A DNA stretch of 64,000 nt from Carnegiea gigantea (taxonomy: Eukaryota > Streptophyta > Magnoliopsida > Caryophyllales > Cactaceae): NCBI GenBank assembly GCA_029747015.1, contig JAKOGI010000086.1:206001-270000 (forward strand), read 5' to 3'. The translations under genes were made by a program, and so were the position numbers. Below are positions 1-10,307 of this stretch, piece after piece. The notes under the pieces are model-generated. The model made no database searches, was not told where the DNA came from, and worked only from the letters and a program-made list of their open reading frames with translations. The first letter of the stretch is position 1. Each line of letters starts with the position of its first letter.

Positions 1-209
1 AAAATTCACAGTTTTTAAATTATAGTACCTATTGAGGTATTTAATTGATTTAAATCCCCATCTTCTAGTTACTCGTCATACTTGTTGTGAGATGGAATTC
101 CAAGGTCCAAGATCACAAATTCGATATGGACTTTGAGATGATGTCTTAATACCTAGTCCAATGTCATTGGTGATAACCTACAATATTTTATCACATTGAA
201 CTTTTTGTT
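1..209. other. Unassigned AT-rich sequence
   Basis: No open frame, repeat partner inside the window, tRNA or LTR signature could be recognised here. It lies left of a CACTA-like terminus and does not align by eye with the upstream part of the Element 1 3' LTR, so it is probably different repeat DNA whose body lies outside the window. Confidence 0.3.
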
Positions 210-322
210 CACTACTAGAAGGGTTGGAATTATGACCGCTCTAGAATTTATGACCGCTTTTTTGTGGCCACCTAAAAGTGATCATAATTTATGACTAATT
301 TTATGGCAGATAAGAGGTAGTG
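210..322 (+). mobile_element. CACTA-like transposon terminal fragment or tiny MITE
   Basis: The segment begins CACTACTAGAA, the usual start of plant CACTA (En/Spm) transposons, and is followed by several copies of a TTATGAC-type subterminal motif, as in CACTA ends. It finishes AGAGGTAGTG, whose reverse complement starts CACTAC, so it could be a 113-bp deletion derivative. The flanking triplets (GTT and AGA) do not form a target duplication, which argues for a truncated end. Element 1 LTR homology starts immediately afterwards. Confidence 0.35.
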
Positions 323-324
323 AG

Positions 325-774
325 ATGACATGGGTTGCCATTTTTGTGTGATTGTGAGACTCTATTACTACGCTGTATTCTCAATCTGCATTTTGCCTCT
401 CTATTGCACTCATGGTTCATGTTCTTGTTTTGTTTTATTTTGGATGTGGCATGATTAGTGTGAAAGCTTCTAAGTTCTACACTTGTGCCTTTGAATAATC
501 GCTAATCTTATTCAGATTTGAGTGCAATAGTCCTCTGAGTGTGTTGCCAAAAGTTTGTGAAGCTTTAGAAATTTTAATCTGGCGCATCAATTAGATGTTA
601 TGTTATTATGCTTTTAAATTGCGAAAAAATCAGAATGGATGAACTCTTCATTAGTTAGTGAGTAAAAACAACTGAAACAATTGGTACTAATCTCAGCCTG
701 GATTTCACAATCATCCCTGAGGACGACACTCGTAATTGCTACGACGATAAACCGTACTCTTGTGAAAAATCACA
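325..774 (+). repeat. Element 1 5' LTR, 3' part only
   Basis: This matches 8123-8568, sharing for example the stretches around TGATTGTGAGACT and CACAATCATCCCTGAGGAC, with many substitutions and small indels, so the insertion is old. The shared sequence ends at AAATCACAA just before the primer-binding site. The upstream part of the LTR is missing, replaced by the CACTA-like fragment. Confidence 0.75.
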
Positions 775-783
775 ATAAGCTTT

Positions 784-801
784 TGGCGTCGTTGCTGGGG
801 A
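784..801 (+). other. Primer-binding site, Asp-tRNA type
   Basis: TGGCGTCGTTGCTGGGGA lies nine bases after the LTR end. It differs at two positions from the TGGCGCCGTTGCCGGGGA site used by many plant Athila/Tat Ty3 elements, and both differences are C to T. Confidence 0.8.
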
Positions 802-1919
802 TGCATTTGTCAAATTAGGTTGCATCGAGTCGTTGTAAGTTGTTTTTGAGTTATTTTCATTTCTTTCATTTCGTATTTTTGATTTTCAATTTTGTGTGTG
901 TTAGTTTAGTTTGAGCTGTGTTAGTGTACTTTAGTTTAGATTTCTTTTGATTTTTGAATGGAGTTGGTATTTTCTTTGTTTTGATCAATTTCATTTTGAT
1001 TTTTAGAGGTTATTATCTATTAAAAAAAAAAAAAGAACTGACAAATTTGATTTTTGTGCAACAAAAGGGGAAAAAAAGCAGAATCGGAACAACATCAGTA
1101 CAGATTTTCCAGGAATTTCATATCCTGTTTGAATTTTTTGGAGTAGTTCTGGTGTGAATTTTTTTGATCTGATATTTTCAATGGATTCTCCATGATATTT
1201 AGAGTCTAGGTGAATTCCTATGTGATTTTAAGGATACTGTGAAATGTTTCATGATTTTTCGAAATAATTTTTATTTTGAATTTTTTGCACTGTTCGGGGA
1301 TATGAAAAATTTGAAAAAAATATATTCATGTTCCTTGTGATTGTTCTGAATTTTCTATATGTAGCTTTTTGATTTTGAAGTTTGATGTTTTGTTTGTTCT
1401 CAACTTTTTCTTGTTAGGGTTTGATTTTTGCTTTTTTTGGGTGTTCAAAAAATCAGAAAAAGAAAATGATGCTCTTGTTTTGTGTTTGTGCATATTTTCT
1501 ATTTTTTGTGTTAGATTACTTTTTCATTTTTGAGTCTTTTCGGTCTTTCTTTTACATTGATAATATAGTTTTATTTTTGTTAGTTTATTTTATTTTGTTA
1601 ACTTAATTATTTGAGTGTCTTGTTTCTTAGTTTTAGTCATTAGCTTATAGTTAGTTGCCTTAGAATCAATGTTTTTTTCTTTTACTTTTTCTTTCAATAA
1701 AAAAATACTAAGAAATAAATTTGAAAAATCCTTAAGACTTTAAAAAAATAGTGTTTCCAAAATACTGGTTTTTGATTTCCCATAATTTGAGCATGAACTT
1801 TTTTGGGGTTATTTATCGAGGCTTAATGATTACCATGCTCAATTGAATCAAAATTTGAAAATGAAAAATTTGAGAGGTCATTGCCGTGAGTTTGAATTTT
1901 GAATGTAGAGGTTAAGTCT
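802..1919 (+). other. Element 1 leader, noncoding
   Basis: T-rich leader between primer site and the first ORF remnant, with A-runs and T-runs. The short open stretches inside it are AT-rich and low in complexity, and no protein family was recognised. Confidence 0.6.
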
Positions 1920-4900
1920 ATGTGTCCTAGAGGTGTAGTAGGATTATTGTCTAAAATTCAAGATGACAATCGCAATTTCTTTGAAAATTTAGCTTGGGAG
2001 GCCTATGCATTTGAACAAGTTAAAGAGACCTTAGGATACCTGACTCCTTATGAGTTTTGATTTTCTTGCTAATCCTTCCTAACAAGATCGCTTCAAGAAC
2101 TCATATGACCCGTTGTACTCTTATATGTCTCTTCTTTTGTGCAATTATAGTGAGTCTCTTGATTATGATGCTTGTAATTGTCCCTATCGTGACTATGTTG
2201 ATTCTAAATATGCATGTGTTGAAAAAACGATAAATGAAATGACTGATAAAATGGTAGAGACTATGAAAAAGAGAATTACTACATTTCCATTGTGTTAATT
2301 AGAGTAGGGAGAATTATAGTGAGCCTAACTCTAGTTTAGGATATTCTAAACTTAACGCTAGTCCTTATGATGATTTTGAGTACTCTTATGAATCTATGTC
2401 TAATTTTCTAGATGTGATGCCTTTGGCTAGCGCAGAACATGACAGTGACGTCCATGTGTCTCTATCACCTGGCCTTGCACCCTACACCAGCTCACATAAG
2501 CATGTCACCAATGATGTCCTAATTTCTACTGACATGCCTATCCCTCTAAATCATTCTTCAGTGTTTGAGGTGGGTGAAGACTTTGAGAATGCATATGTGT
2601 CAGATATGGGCATCAAAACTAAAATTAAGCATCAAGATATAGATGAGTCAAATGGTATTTAATTACAGAGTCATGTGAGGAGGTAATTGAGCCCACTAAT
2701 TTGGAATTCGATGATGATATTCTTCCTGTGGTGTATGAATCTTTTGCGTGTAGGTTTGATATTGATGAAAATTTTGATGAGGGTTTTTGTGTTGAATAAA
2801 AATCCTTCCCTGTCGTTGCTGACCTCCCATTTAAATCTCACAAGTCGGAATTTTTCGAGTCTAAGAACATTGCCACTCAGAACTTTGATTTAGATCAGAC
2901 TCTTGTGCATATTGAACTTGCAGGACTTAGGACCCACTATGTTGGGATATTTCGAGTGTAAACTTAAGCCGCAAGTATACAGCTTTCGTTGTAGTACTTG
3001 AGGGTCGTGTTCTCAGGGACGATAGTCAAGATTATGGTCATAAAAAAGGGTGAATTAACTAGTTAATCTATACTAGGCTAATTTAAACCTTTCAAAGCGA
3101 ACTAATGTCTTGATTTAACTGAACATTTGGTAACGCATTCGACTGAACATTCTAATAAACTTAGGCAACCTAAATGACCTAAACCTAGGTAATTAAACTA
3201 AACCCTACAAATGAGTTTAACATATTCAACATCATTGCACTAAGGTTAAAACCTAGAGTCTAAAATCATCCTCCAGCCAACACCTTTTACTAAGCAACCT
3301 TGTCCTTCACAATTATCCAAAATTGGAACATTAAATACCCATTAAGTAATTAAGCATTCAAAGGAAGCTAATTAAATCTGCATCATTCAAAACATTCAAG
3401 CTAACCATTCAGTCATCAACATCCCACCAGCCACACCAAAAACCAAACCAGAGTAGGAAAATGCATCACAAACCATCATCACCATTCAAACAATTGAGAC
3501 CGAGAGTTGAGAATAATCTCAGAATGATTCAACTCACAATCCATGATTCAACGATTCAACTCACAATCATCAGGCTCACATTAAACTAACTATTATCAGC
3601 AAGAATTCGAACAATTGAGAGATGAGATAGAGAGGCCGAGAGATCCAACAATCTCAGAACAACAATCAATAGCAATCAGACCCATTTCAACCAACACATA
3701 ATCTAGCAACAATAACTAGCATAATCACGTACAACAACCCTAGCTGTAGACAAACTTGAACCAAACCAGCAAAATAACAGTAGAATCTCAGGCATTACAT
3801 ACCATAAATTAAAATAAGCATTACCTAAGTCAAATCATAATCGAGATTAAACAAACCAGGAGTAGAACATGGGAACTGAGCAGCAGGGGGGTTTTTGAAC
3901 TTAGCCTTGATTCAGCTTTAATGGCCACTAAGAAAATCACCAGAACCACCAATAACACGCTAAAACAGGGTTAGACAGAGGAGGAGAAGAGCACGAATAG
4001 CCACAACTGTCTCAGCCATGGAGAATCCAAAGCACACAAATCGTAAAATTCAACTAATCGAAAGCCAAATTAAAAAAACAACCCTCAATTTCATGAAATA
4101 CAACCAAGAAAGGTGTTCATGAGGCATAATTACATGAATTGAAACCCAGAATCTACCTAACACAAAACCCTTATCCTTAAAATTGAAAAAGAACATCTGA
4201 ATTTCAAGAACAAAATTGCCAAAATTAAACTAACTAAGTCCTAAGATTGTCTAACCTAACCTAAAACCTAGATTACCTCCTTCAATGGCGTCACTGCCTT
4301 CAATTTATACCAAGCCCTTTTCAATCGCGACCATTGATTTGGCCCAGACGTGGATGGTGGAGATGAGGTGATGATGTTGATGAAGATGGTGTGCTGGCGC
4401 CTGGTGGTTGAAGATGATGAGTTGTGATGGTGGTGATGTTGTGTGGTTCGAACGAGAGAGATAAGAGATCGAGGGAGAAGAGATGAGGATGAAGGGTTTG
4501 GGAGAAGCAGGGGTCGGTTCTCTGGTCTGGCATCTGAAAACCGAGAGAGAGGAGAAAGGAGTTAAGTGAGGGGGTATTAAGATGACATGTGCCTGGCACA
4601 TGGCTGGGTAGATTTTTAGATTTCATTTTTATTTTTCTTTGTTTTTTTCTTTTCTTGGGCTGAAAAATGTTGGGCCTAGCAATTTGGTTCGGGTTTAAGT
4701 AAACTGGCCCACCGCTTTATTCCCGGTATTTTTATCCTTTTCTCGCATTTGTGCTGTAATTATTCTTATTTTGTTTAAAACCTACAAAACAAAATAAAAT
4801 AAAATAAAAACCTAAAAATATGATTATAATGAGCATAAAATAGGTGTAAAAGTACCATAAAAATAACATACTTTTAGCATGAACACACTACCTTGTATAG

Positions 4901-5170
4901 ACAGCTCATTCTTAATGGCAAAATTTCAAGACCATTGACCAATTTATTGACTACTATTAAGTATGTATATCTATTTCCTGGTTGGGTCTAACCATTTGAC
5001 AAGTTGAAATGGGCCCTTACTTGTGCTGCATTGATGCTATTGATGTACTCTTTTTGGTTCCAACTCTCTTATTTTTACTATGTTAACTTTATTGAGAGTT
5101 ATTCTTGCCCGTTTGATAAAGCTACTTCATGCTTTAATGGTTTTTGATTTAAGTAGCATTTTTTAGCCTG
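1920..5170 (+). pseudogene. Element 1 single-ORF remnant, split by a solo LTR
   Basis: Coding remnants run from an ATG at 1920 (46 codons to a TGA at 2058) through shifted frames at about 2113-2298, 2320-2662 and 2665-2939, and resume after the solo LTR at 4891. Segments are acidic and contain a Cys-rich stretch (CNCPYRDY near 2175-2195), then conserved-looking phrases such as LEFDDDILPVVYESF near 2700-2745. After the LTR, a hydrophobic stretch near 5025-5105 is followed by FDK, as at the end of the Element 2 ORF. The product is not a recognised enzyme. It may be a gag-like structural protein of a non-autonomous Athila-related family. Several frameshifts and stops make it non-functional. Confidence 0.55.
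2940..4885 (-). repeat. Solo LTR of an Athila/Tat-like element inserted in Element 1
   Basis: A 1946-bp block starting TGTTGGGATA and ending ATGAACA has matching TGTT/AACA termini and is flanked by a perfect 5-bp duplication, CACTA, at 2935-2939 and 4886-4890. On the minus strand it ends CTCGAAATATCCCAACA, after the phrase about GTACTACAACGAAAGC typical of Athila/Tat LTR 3' ends. A minus-strand TATA-like GGTATAAATTG is near 4300. There is no primer site or internal region, so it is a solo LTR left by LTR-LTR recombination. Element 1 coding resumes directly on the far side. Confidence 0.85.
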
Positions 5171-7072
5171 ATAAGTAGTGGATGCTACTCCATAAGCCTT
5201 TACTTGAGCAATTTTCAAGAGGCTATAGCGTAGATATACTTTTACACCTGACCTAGTATAGTTATTCCTCTTTATTCTGTTTTTATTTTGTTTTCTTTTG
5301 TATATATTTATTGTTTTATTTTATCATTTTATTTTTAGGTTTTAGAGTCTTGTTCTTTTCCCTTTATTTTTGAGTTTTTTTTTCTTTTTGTGTATTTGTT
5401 TTTCTTTATTTTTGTGTTTCATTCTACTCCTAATGAGGACACTATCTGATTTAGGTGTGGGGGTCGGAAAACTATGTTTCAAAAAAATTTTTGAAAAAAG
5501 TTGAAAAGTTGGAAAGAACTGAGAATTTTGAAAGTTCAAAGCGATATTTGTTTTCGGGGAATATATGTGCTATTCTGATTAGCTATGTTCTCTTATACTT
5601 TAGCATTAGGTTGTATGTAGATGTGGTTTACATTGATAGAACTTTGCCCTAAAGGGTGATGTTTGTACAGTCCTAACCCCCCTACATTTTTCTATGCAAG
5701 GTTGACTTTGGTGGATAACCCGTGAGATTTTGTGCCTTAAAGACTAATTCATCATTTTTAGTCTCATATTTTTCTTTCATATGTGTCTCTTCCATGATTA
5801 CATCTCTAGAACTTACTTTGATTTGCTTTGAAATCATATTTAGCATACGCATTATGATAACACGATAGAGGCATTCATTTGTTTTTGAGATCTACTTAGC
5901 CAAATTATAACCCTTGGTTTGAACGATTTTCCCTTTGCTTGCTCTTTGAGCCTTGACTTTTTTTGTTGTGCACCCTTCATTTTAGCCCATAGCCTAAACA
6001 TATTTCCTGTACCTAAGCTAAGACTAGTGGGGCAATACTTCATTATCTGCTGGGTACCTTGTGGGTGTTTATATTATTGGTGGTTAATCTTGGTTATGTA
6101 TGGGATGTATCATTTTGACCATTTGGAAATTGAGTTATGCATGCCATTCATTCATTTTCTTAATGATAAAGAAGAAAAACAAAAACAAAATGAAAGAAAA
6201 GATGAAAAAGTTTACAAGCAAAAAACTGAAAAAAAACACTCTCAAAACAAAATAAAAAAAAGATTTGTGAATAAGAGTGTTTGGCATGGACGTGGTCTTC
6301 GTATATACTCATTTCCAATGGTTCGCTTAAGTGGGGTGTGCTTTATTTTGTCATATTGAGAAAGTGTGTGGTTATTATAGTTGGTGTAAGTATTGGTTGG
6401 TCATTAGCTACGGCTTTTAGCTCCTCATTTTCCCAAATCATTTGTCCCTCTCCTAACCGTTAACCCTCAGCTCCATTACATCCCTAAAAAGTCATCTTGA
6501 TTATTGTTTTGCATATTGCATTTTAGTGGCGCATAATTGAGAATTTTAGCAAGCCTATGTTAGTTTCTATTAATAGAAGATGAATTGAGTGCATTGTTAT
6601 TTCTTAAACACATGAGTGGGAGCGTTTCACATTTCCCCGAAAGTGAGGTTATACCAGCCACGCTTGTACATAATTTCTGAGTAAGGTGAAAGACAGTGTA
6701 TAGATGTCATTAGTGGGGATTGGGAATTTTTTTATGTGTACATTGTGTTAATGTGTGATCTAATTCTTTGGTTTCTTAAGTGATGTGGTTCATTAGAATG
6801 TGTATATATGTTCTCCATTGTATTGTGCATACAAGTTTTTGTGAAAAACCAACAACATTTTCGATTTGTTGTTTTCTTTTATAGACTTTGTGGGTATATC
6901 TTTTGTTAATCTTTATGAAACCTTACTCATCCACTAGGGATAAACTAGGTTTTTAAAGGGCTTGTTGCACATGCTAAGTGTAACCCTGATTTCTATGAAA
7001 GTGAGTTAGGATTTTATATTTCTTTCTATAGGATTTTTTGTTTCATTTTACCCGCGGATGAGCAAAACTTAG
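5171..7072 (+). other. Element 1 long 3' noncoding region
   Basis: Noncoding region between the ORF end and the final polypurine tract. A first polypurine-like TTAGGTGTGGGGGTC lies at 5451-5464, as in Athila-type elements, which often carry an internal copy. The part at 5730-5830 (TTTCATATGTGTCTCTTCC and neighbours) is shared with Element 2 at about 37585-37670 and, inverted, with Element 3 near 22830-22920. An A-rich tract lies at 6165-6265. No gene seen. Confidence 0.65.
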
Positions 7073-7083
7073 GTGTGGGGGTC
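7073..7083 (+). other. Polypurine tract of Element 1
   Basis: AGGTGTGGGGG follows AAAACTT immediately before the presumed 3' LTR, and duplicates the internal tract at 5453-5463. This is the plus-strand primer position of an Athila/Tat-like element. Confidence 0.6.
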
Positions 7084-8568
7084 TTTATTTAACCGAAAAT
7101 TGAGTTAATTTATATCCTTTATTATCTATTATTTGTTCCAAAATAAATGATTAAATTAAGATTTTAATATGATTTCATTTATTTTGTAGGAACTGGAAGA
7201 AAAACTTAAGAAAAATAAATAATGCTCAAATGATTAATATTGGATCAAGTGGTGAAGGTGGAAAGAAAACAAAAAGAAGAAGAAGAAGAAGAACGGGCCA
7301 AGTAGCCGCACCCAATTCCCCCACCCTCTTCCATTCTCAGCTCTTTTTATCTCTCTCTCTTCAAGCTAGACCTGTCCGCCTTGTTCACCCATAGTTCAGT
7401 CCGATTCCTTTCTCTCTTTAGGTTGAAGCCCAGCCTCCCTTCTCTCTTTCTTGCCTTGTTTTTGCTTTGCGGGTCGTGCCCAGTCTATGGCCAAAGAAGC
7501 CCTCCCTTTCTCTCGTTTCTCTTCCACTCATCAGACTGCGCTTTCTCTCGTTGGGCCAGCCTAAGCTAGTTTGCCCCCTCCTTCATTCTCTCTCCTCTGT
7601 GGCCTATTTCCTTCCCCAACCTCATTCTCAATTATTTTTCACGTACGATTCACGTGAGCAAACCCTTCCTTCTTTCCCTTTCTTCCGCCACTTCATTTTC
7701 TTCCCTAGCACAGCCATGGTTGTTTCTCTCTCCTACTTTAATCACCACTATTCATTGCTCCATCGTTCCATCCGACCGTCACTCACTCATTCTCATCATC
7801 ATCACTGCTCATTAGTTGGGGAGTTACAAGCTTGGAATTAGTGGGGGGTTAATGCAAGCAAATGAATAGTAGTAAGAAGGGAGGCAACAATGCTCCTACA
7901 GGTCTTTAATTGAAGGTTAAAAGTAGAGAAGAAGGATGGATAGACATACAGCATACTGTAGAAAGCAGCCAGAGAGTAGGTTATCTTAGATTCAATTCTT
8001 TGTTTTCGTTTTTTTTTTTTAAGATCTTGTTCTTGAATTCTCAAATTAGTAAAATTAGATTCTGAATCTCAGATTTCTAGTGGAATTTTGATATTGGTAT
8101 TACAAGCTTTTAGGTTGTATTTATGATATGGGTTGTCATTTTCATGTGATTGTGAGACTATGATACTAAGCTCTTTTCTCTATCTACATTTTGCCTCTTT
8201 GTTGCACTCATAGTTCATGTTCCTCTTCTATTTTAGTTTAGGTTTGGCATGATTGGCCTAAAAGTTTCTGAATTCTACTTGTGCCTTTGAGTCATCTCTA
8301 ATCATATTCAGATTTGAGTGCAATAGTCCTCTAAGTATGTTGCCAAAAGTTTGTCAAGCTTTAGAAATTTTAATTTGCTGAACATTTAGATGTTATGTTA
8401 TTATGCTTTTAAATTGAAAAAAAATAAGAATGGATGAACTTTTCAATAGTTAGTGAGGAAAAAGAGCTAGGACTGTTGGCACTAATCTCAGCCTGGACTT
8501 CACAATCATCCCTGAGGACAACACCCATAATTGCTACGGCGATAGACTGCACGCATGTGAAAAATCAC
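7084..8568 (+). repeat. Element 1 3' LTR
   Basis: It begins after the polypurine tract and ends AAATCACA/AA. The last 446 bp match the truncated 5' LTR at 325-774. It contains a CT-rich stretch at 7320-7720 with GAA repeats before it (7270-7292). The open frames across 7381-7841 are this CT-rich tract read through and are not supported as genes. The left boundary is placed by the polypurine tract only, because the 5' LTR lacks this part. Confidence 0.6.
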
Positions 8569-8572
8569 AACA

Positions 8573-9782
8573 TGGGCTAAAAAGGATAATGGCACGTCCG
8601 CAAGCACACGGGTGTTGTAGTATAGATTAAAAGATCATCTCAGGGGCCAAAGTAATCTATAAAGTCCTTTCTATCAGAAAATGCTAAGCAACTGCTTAAT
8701 CGAGGATTTTAATTTGGCAACTTCTAATTAACTGATTCTAAATTCAATCAAGGAAAAACGCCTAGAGATTTATTTAGTTAAGAAAGGTGTTGGATCAATA
8801 CGATTAACATGTGCTTTTCTCAAATTGGATAATTTCGAGGAATTGCAATCGATTTAGAATTTAGTCTATTCTTTCGAAATCGACCAAATTACCTAAACAA
8901 AACCAAAGTCATTCTTTCAAACTAATTTGTCTTAATCTAAGTTCAATATTTTTAGTTACCCTCTCATCCTCCCAACATGCAAATCTCTCTTTCGAGTCAT
9001 CGCTATATTAGGTCTTATGCAGCAGTCTAACAATTGAATTTCACCTTTCAGTTCTATATTCAATCGTCTCAAGGGTGCAAGCAAATTTGGCCAAGTCCAC
9101 TCACAACATGATAATCACTTGATAGAATGAAATCAAACCAACATGAAAAGAAAGCATAATTCTATTGAATATAAAATGATCTAACTATACTTTCATTAAT
9201 AAACAAATCTCTAGACAAGATAAACTACTCACTCATGATTAAAAATTAAACAATTAACTAAATGATTCAGTGAGATCTGAGAGGGAAGGGCTTGGCAATG
9301 GCAGTCTTCAACAAAGTCTTCAAACCGCTAACAAAATCGAGTTCCTCACTCACGATTCTTACTTGCACAAAAATCAAACTAAATTCCTAACTACAAAAAG
9401 TAAAATTTTAGGAAGTAGGAATGACTATCTATGCGGTGGATCCTCTTTTTCTGCTGCTCAAGGATAGGCTTTTAACCAAGAACTCAGGCCTTTTCAGCCA
9501 CACAGCTAAAGGGAGACAAAGAGGCCACATTACCACGATCTGTGCCAGACGTCACAGTTGGACCGTGGCCTTGGTTGAAACCAAATTCTCTACTCTTCGC
9601 TTGCTCCACGGGCATAGCATTTTAGGGCATTCGGGGGGTCAATATACACTAAAATAAGGGTCAAATGCTGGGTCAAGTATACTCAAGCATAAAACGAGAA
9701 TAGAAGGCAACTAAAAGCATACAATTCTCCTAAAAATGCAACAAAATGACCCTAAAATGATTTACATGTTAAGCACTTATCA
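8573..9782 (-). repeat. Element 3 3' LTR
   Basis: Read on the minus strand it starts TGATAAGTGC and ends TTTTTAGCCCA, about 1210 bp. Its first 250 bases align by eye with the Element 2 LTR (both contain GGAGAAT, CTATTCTCG and the phrase ATGCCCGTGGAGCAAG). Its end carries the CTACAACACCCGTGTGCTTGCGG phrase seen in this group. Five bases (CAACA) separate it from the end of Element 1. The partner LTR is not in the window. Confidence 0.7.
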
Positions 9783-9794
9783 AACTCCCCCATG
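9783..9794 (-). other. Polypurine tract of Element 3
   Basis: Minus-strand ATGGGGGAGTTT sits directly upstream of the LTR start TGATAAG, preceded by a GAGGACGAGCAACGG phrase also found, in similar form, ahead of the Element 2 tract at about 38860-38880. Confidence 0.75.
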
Positions 9795-10307
9795 CTTGAA
9801 CCGTTGCTCGTCCTCAAGCAATGCTAAGACCAAAAATTATTCTAAACCTCCTTAGGATAGACATTGGTAGCATTTCAATGGCAAAGCTAATCTAAAGGTC
9901 TCCTAAAAAGATGCAGAAATCATTTGTCAAACAGACTAGGGAATGAAATTTTAGAAAACAACTTGAGATACCATAATGCTAAATTCGAAGAGATATGAAG
10001 GTTCTCTCAATTCTCTTTCCATAGACTCAAATCTACCATAAACTTTTGACAAGACTCTCTAATTCGCCATCACTGAAATGTAACACACTAGACAATTATG
10101 AGGACTTTCATAAGGTTATAATGGGGCCATGGGTAAAGGTAAGAGGAGAACAAATGTTTTGGAAATGTGGAGCTAGAAGCCATAGACTAAGAGCTAAATG
10201 TTTCCAATGCATCATACAACATCCTCCCTAGACCAATACAATTTATCGACAAAATATATTGCCAATTGAAGAGATAAAGAGTTGAAAGTCATAAATATTT
10301 CTACAAT
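9795..10307 (-). other. Element 3 3' noncoding region, distal part
   Basis: Noncoding sequence continuous with 22308 onwards after removal of Element 4. It contains the terminal conserved block (minus-strand GCTTGAGGACGAGCAA) and otherwise no gene. Confidence 0.6.

Larger units (their letters stand above)
325..8568 (+). mobile_element. Element 1: non-autonomous Athila/Tat-like Ty3 retrotransposon
   Basis: Two copies of the same LTR 3' end (325-774 and 8123-8568) flank an Asp-tRNA-type primer-binding site, a degraded short coding region and a long 3' noncoding region ending in a polypurine tract. No protease, reverse transcriptase, RNase H or integrase motif is visible, so the element would have needed enzymes from a relative. 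Its body is interrupted by a minus-strand solo LTR (2940-4885). The coding end and 3' region resemble the same parts of Element 2 (for example around 5105-5260 versus 36965-37115), placing both in one family. The exact LTR 5' end is uncertain because the left LTR is truncated. Confidence 0.75.

Noticed and set aside
4305..4626. Two overlapping minus-strand frames of about 100 codons
   Set aside because: They lie inside the solo LTR, are rich in His/Ser/Pro from simple CAT/TCA-like sequence, and overlap each other in different frames; no family resemblance.
7381..7841. Plus-strand frames rich in Ser, Leu and Phe
   Set aside because: They come from the CT-rich part of the Element 1 LTR; composition explains the open frames.
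9270..9657. Short plus-strand frames near 9.3-9.7 kb
   Set aside because: They are antisense to the Element 3 LTR and show no conserved motif.
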